Shown: positions 5,267 through 8,154 of the stretch, piece after piece
Layout of the letters: every line of letters starts with the position of its first letter
How positions within the stretch are numbered: position 1 is the stretch's first letter
Source: Euryarchaeota archaeon UBA33
GTDB taxonomy: Archaea; Thermoplasmatota; E2; DHVEG-1
NCBI GenBank assembly: GCA_002506745.1
Contig: DAYE01000100.1
Coordinates: 2,805 to 10,958, forward strand
Direction of reading: 5' to 3'
DNA: 8,154 nt
Translations under genes and position numbers: made by a program
Notes under the pieces: model-generated
What the model was told of the DNA's origin: nothing
Seen by the model: only the letters and a program-made list of their open reading frames with translations
The model's database searches: none

Positions 5267-5627
5267 ATGTTCGAAAAATTTGAGAAACGTCATGAACAGC
5301 ATATTCCAAGCTCGTAATTTTTCCTCCGTCTCGTGAAGTTCGCGTTGCTCTCTTTAGGACTTATTGTTGTTTCGTTGATCATAGGGATGTTAGGGTATCC
5401 TCTCTCTGAATGCATGTCCTGGGTTGATGCGTTTCTGAATGCTGCGATGCTAATGGGTGGGATAGGACCTGTCACAGTGCTACACACCGATGCAGGAAAA
5501 ATTTTGCTGGCGTGTACGCATTGTACTGTGGGTTCATCCTCATTGTATCAATCGCTATTTCTTAGCACTGGTGTATCATCGTTTCCTGCATCATTTCCAT
5601 ATGGAAGGAGAGATGCCGAAGAAGTAG
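5267..5627 (+). pseudogene. Decayed small membrane protein (bacterial channel-like family)
   Basis: From the ATG at 5267 the frame reads MFEKFEKRHEQHIPSS, meets TAA at 5315-5317, then continues in frame with FFLRLVKFALLSLG and a hydrophobic helix, then GMLGYPLSE, SWVDAFLNAAMLMGGIGPV and HTDAGK. One T is missing in the run at 5502-5505; the next frame gives FAGVYALYCGFILIVSIAI. A second T is missing at about 5558-5563, after which the third frame gives FLALVYHRFLHHFHMEGEMP and a stop at 5625-5627. Joined, this is about 120 residues with two to three membrane helices. From memory it matches a small bacterial family with the same order of motifs (GYHxxEgLsWlDAfLNAsMilgGmGPv, then aGK.FAg.YAlysG, then HRFLHrFH), often annotated as two-pore-channel-like. 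The GTG at 5333 rescues only the first lesion. Three lesions indicate a pseudogene; the two T-run losses could also be sequencing errors. Confidence 0.7.
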
Positions 5628-5754
5628 TTCAATGCAACGAAATCCTTATACCTTTACCTCAATCTTGCATTTTGTAATCATTATTTATCTATAAATATAT
5701 CCTCAGAGCATTATGTTTTGTGCTCATTGATGAAATTTTCATTTTCCTTTTCGA

Positions 5755-5778
5755 TTAACCATTTCTTCTTAACCATTT
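5755..5778. repeat. Short direct repeat TTAACCATTT x2
   Basis: TTAACCATTT occurs at 5755-5764 and 5769-5778, separated by CTTC. It sits in the 166-base AT-rich gap (5628-5793) between the decayed gene and the convergent cyclophilin gene. That gap otherwise contains only a weak GAGCA/TGCTC pair and an ATAAATATAT stretch; I see no gene in it. Confidence 0.35.
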
Positions 5779-5793
5779 TTTATGATCTTTTCA

Positions 5794-6660
5794 TTATGAA
5801 TTTATTATGGTGATACTCTCGATTATTACGTCATTGACTGGCCAGTCTTCCATAAACCCATATTTTATCATGGTATCGACCTTAGCGATCGCACGAACAA
5901 CATCAATACCTTTCACTACTCTACCGAATGCAGCATAGCCATTAGGATCAGAGCCATTCGGCTCGAGATATGGCTGAGCACCATCATCGATAAAAAATTG
6001 GCTCGTCGCACTGTTCGGATCAACTGTTCGTGCCATGCCTATCGTTCCATCGAGATGATGAACGGCAGGGTTTATTTCAAGATCAATAGGACCATAGGGG
6101 CTTATTTTTTCAGTCCCGTCTGGATAGTATCCGCCGCCTTGTATCACAAAATCATCAATGACTCGATGAAATACAAGGCCGTTGTAAAAACCATCGTTTG
6201 TTAGCTTGATGAAATTCGCTGTGGTGATCGGCGTTTTATCTTCATAGAGTTCGATGAGTATTGCACCCATTGTTGTATTCATCACGGCAATACTATTGGT
6301 GTTGATTGGCAGGACGACCGTAAAAATTCCCATCAAGAAGCGATCGGGACGGATCATTCCAATGAACTGATTTGAGAATGTAATCGTTTCCCCAGTGGTA
6401 TAATGAAAAAATTGGACTGGTTTGAAGAAAATAATCCTGAGATTGACAGTTTCAACGGTGGTGTAATTTCCTTCACCACTCATATTTTGAACTCTGCCGA
6501 AAAGAAACGTTCTTTTCAAGAGATAATCACTTGAACGGATGTCTTTCGTTTGATTGGTGGTAGTTCCATCAATAGCATTGCCTGAAAATGAAGCTAGTAC
6601 AAATACGCTACTGAGCATCATTGTTATTACAAATAAAGTCCTAAGTTTTATTTTTCTCAT
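5794..6660 (-). CDS. Exported cyclophilin-type peptidyl-prolyl cis-trans isomerase
   Basis: This 288-residue protein has a signal peptide (basic MRKIKLR, hydrophobic core 9-25, cleavage near residues 29-30), a 100-residue N-terminal extension and a cyclophilin domain from about 124 to 287. The domain begins NTTMGAILIELY and carries FHRVIDDFVIQGG (164-176) with catalytic Arg166, Phe171 and Gln174. It then shows TIGMAR (206-211) and SATSQFFI (217-224), corresponding to the Gln111/Phe113 pocket of human cyclophilin A. GYAAFGRVVKGIDVV (241-255) follows; Tyr242 stands where human CypA has His126, as in many bacterial single-domain forms. It would catalyse proline isomerisation to help fold exported proteins outside the cytoplasm. 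The extension (about 30-123), with a TTGETITF strand, matches no domain I know. GGACGGG nine bases upstream may be the ribosome site. It is monocistronic and faces the decayed gene tail to tail. Confidence 0.93.
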   Translation of the reverse strand: MRKIKLRTLFVITMMLSSVFVLASFSGNAIDGTTTNQTKDIRSSDYLLKRTFLFGRVQNMSGEGNYTTVETVNLRIIFFKPVQFFHYTTGETITFSNQFIGMIRPDRFLMGIFTVVLPINTNSIAVMNTTMGAILIELYEDKTPITTANFIKLTNDGFYNGLVFHRVIDDFVIQGGGYYPDGTEKISPYGPIDLEINPAVHHLDGTIGMARTVDPNSATSQFFIDDGAQPYLEPNGSDPNGYAAFGRVVKGIDVVRAIAKVDTMIKYGFMEDWPVNDVIIESITIINS

Positions 6661-6714
6661 ATTTTTATTCCCGTCCTTATACGATCAGGTCAAGTGTTAA
6701 TATCACATTGATTC

Positions 6715-6722
6715 ATTTAAAT
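6715..6722 (-). promoter_or_regulatory. Possible box A for the cyclophilin gene
   Basis: The palindrome ATTTAAAT lies about 55 bases before the ATG at 6660. It would give a leader of about 30 bases containing GGACGGG (minus strand, 6678-6672). A second candidate, GTGATATTAAC (6705-6695, minus), is closer but would put the start within the ribosome site. Confidence 0.35.
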
Positions 6723-6763
6723 GTTTTGCAAAAAATAAAAATAGAGACAATGGTGATAAAAAG

Positions 6764-6770
6764 AAAAAAA
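6764..6770 (-). terminator. Oligo-T terminator for the nitroreductase/PKD gene
   Basis: On the minus strand a T7 run (CTTTTTTTC) lies about 10 bases after the stop codon at 6781, followed by another short T-run. It ends the large gene before the cyclophilin promoter, so the two same-strand genes are probably transcribed separately. Confidence 0.55.
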
Positions 6771-6780
6771 GAAAGGGGTC

Positions 6781-8154
6781 TTATTTCACTCCGAAGACGA
6801 TGAACATGAGGAAAAAACCGTATGCAATTTTTTCCGCGGTGACTCCATCATCTGCGGTGAGCGACAGCGTGATTGTCTTTTTTCCAAGGCCGAACACCCA
6901 TGGTCGTAATGTAGATTGTTCTCCGATGGGAATTGACTGAATCGATCCTGTTTTCTGAGCAGGGATTACAAATCCACCTTCAAATGTGATCTTCCAGGAG
7001 ATGTTGGTGGCATCAGTCGTGCCAGTGTTGTTGATTATCGCTGTGATCCCCAGGCCACCTTTCATTTCAATTTCAAGGACAGGCCCTCCGATCGTCATTT
7101 CGATAGTGGTCCAGTTGCTTTCCAAACCATGAGTGTCCCTTGCTTTCACCTGAATGGTATAGGTACTAGGGATTGACCAGGTGTGATTCAGCGTCACCAT
7201 CATGCCAGAGGGAAACGGACCAACCCATCCGCTGTTCGTGCCATCGCCCCAGTCAACAAAATAAGAGACGTCATCACTATCAGGGTCGGTCGTGACAATT
7301 GAATAATTGTAACGGATTCCTCGTTGTCCGCTTGAAGGACCCGTGAGGGTCGGGGCGAGTGGTGGGTTGTTCTGTGTGGTCCCGTTGGTATGGCCGACCA
7401 TGGCGACATGGAGTGCGACAAGATTGGTTTGTCCGGGGAGTCCTAGGGCGGTGCGCAGTCCGTTCTGATCGGTGATGACCGAGAGTGCATTTCCACCCAG
7501 GTTCAATGCTGTTGCTTCAAGCAGGATGTTATGTAGGATGGCACCGGACTCGTACCACCACCATGCGAGATAGGTTTGACTTCCTACGTTTTTGTCCCAG
7601 AATGGGATGATGATCATGGGTGCAGAGGAGACCGAGATGTTGCCAGGGTCGACAGCGCTTTGGATCAACTCTCGTTTGTCACCTGAGACGACCAATGAGA
7701 GTGAGTGGGTCGTCGGAGTGTATTGGTACACACCGGTTTGGTTCGCTGCATAGATCTTGAATGGATAGATGTTGACCGCGCTGGGGAGCGTGCGATGCCG
7801 CTTGTTGTTGATATCATCATAAAGGTAGGATGTCCCGTACGAGGCCCAGAGGATCTGGGATTGTTCCAGGACTGTGAGTTCTGTGGCGTTCCATGCATAG
7901 ACGATCTGGCGTGTGTTGATCGCTTCAGCCAATGTCAGTGTATTGTTGACCACGGATGGGAGATTGGACTGCGGGAGCGGGTTGTAGGTGAAATCATAAG
8001 GGGTCGGCGGATGGCCTAGGTGCATGATGATCTCTGGTTTTTCGTTGGAGGGGAGGTCAAGCTCGTAGAGATCGTCGACGTTCATTCCTGTCGTAAGTGT
8101 TGCTAAATTGAGGGCGTTTGCATCGAAGTACACATCCTGGGCGATCATCCCTAT
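6781..8154 (-). CDS. Tandem nitroreductase-like (SagB type) protein with PKD domain, 5' truncated
   Basis: The frame is open to the window edge, so the N-terminus is missing; numbering here starts at the internal Met at 8148. Residues 1-47 (AQDVYFDANALNLATL ... EIIMHLGHP) look like the end of a first nitroreductase domain. Residues 70-253 form a complete second one: LTLAEAINTRQ, ILWASYGTS, RTLPSAVNIYP (119-129), GVYQYTP, an ESGAILHNILLEATALNLGG helix (200-219) and a final VALHVAMVGH. This order matches SagB/ThcOx-type FMN oxidoreductases. The usual RRSxR flavin-binding motif reads RQIVY (80-84), and PSAG reads PSAV, so FMN binding may be altered or lost. Residues 262-354 are a PKD domain (DPDSDD, DWGDGT, NHTW), implying an extracellular location. 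Residues 357-436 form a CARDB-like beta region, followed by a short hydrophobic tail (443-453). Substrate unknown. Confidence 0.82.
   Translation of the reverse strand: MGMIAQDVYFDANALNLATLTTGMNVDDLYELDLPSNEKPEIIMHLGHPPTPYDFTYNPLPQSNLPSVVNNTLTLAEAINTRQIVYAWNATELTVLEQSQILWASYGTSYLYDDINNKRHRTLPSAVNIYPFKIYAANQTGVYQYTPTTHSLSLVVSGDKRELIQSAVDPGNISVSSAPMIIIPFWDKNVGSQTYLAWWWYESGAILHNILLEATALNLGGNALSVITDQNGLRTALGLPGQTNLVALHVAMVGHTNGTTQNNPPLAPTLTGPSSGQRGIRYNYSIVTTDPDSDDVSYFVDWGDGTNSGWVGPFPSGMMVTLNHTWSIPSTYTIQVKARDTHGLESNWTTIEMTIGGPVLEIEMKGGLGITAIINNTGTTDATNISWKITFEGGFVIPAQKTGSIQSIPIGEQSTLRPWVFGLGKKTITLSLTADDGVTAEKIAYGFFLMFIVFGVK

Noticed and set aside
5686..5725. ATAAATATAT box and GAGCA/TGCTC pair in the gap after the decayed gene
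   Set aside because: No reading frame or folded RNA follows on either strand; AT-rich DNA makes such matches common.
7200..7900. Open frames on both strands overlapping the nitroreductase/PKD gene
   Set aside because: They lack family resemblance and are shadows of the long minus-strand frame, which has clear domain motifs throughout.

Overview
The window looks archaeal, most likely a euryarchaeote-type or Thermoplasmatota-like lineage; this is inference and no marker gene is present. Several genes have an AT-rich box A (TATA) about 25-45 bases before the start, with short leaders or none. Shine-Dalgarno sites match GGAGGTGATC-type pairing, and ends are marked by bare runs of 6-8 T. The protein repertoire also fits: exported PKD-domain and DxDGDG-repeat proteins, and a secreted cyclophilin.

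Layout. Bases 1-60 hold the tail of a plus-strand gene that converges on a minus-strand DUF1801-type protein (134-481). Next are a small exported protein (665-973) followed by a structured, T-rich 3' region, then an exported alpha/beta hydrolase with a PETase/cutinase-like active site (1149-2108). A lipoprotein with four calcium-binding-type repeats and a transglutaminase-like domain follows (2300-3601), then a small acidic orphan (3746-3976). A minus-strand EamA permease (4084-4941) is followed by a GC-rich, strongly foldable segment at about 5107-5240 with its own promoter and T-run, best read as a non-coding RNA. A decayed small membrane-protein gene (5267-5627) carries one stop codon and two single-base deletions. 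The right part has an exported cyclophilin (5794-6660) and a large, 5'-incomplete exported protein (6781-8154). That protein joins the end of one nitroreductase-like domain, a complete second SagB-like one, a PKD domain and a C-terminal beta-rich region.

The genes are mostly single transcription units on alternating strands, so I see no operon and no shared pathway. The unifying theme is the cell surface: five of the eight intact or partial genes of readable length carry export signals or extracellular domains. Nothing here is a CRISPR array, rRNA, tRNA or recognisable transposon. The items most worth a second look are the candidate RNA, the nitroreductase/PKD fusion with its altered flavin motif, the PETase-like hydrolase and the multiply broken membrane-protein gene.
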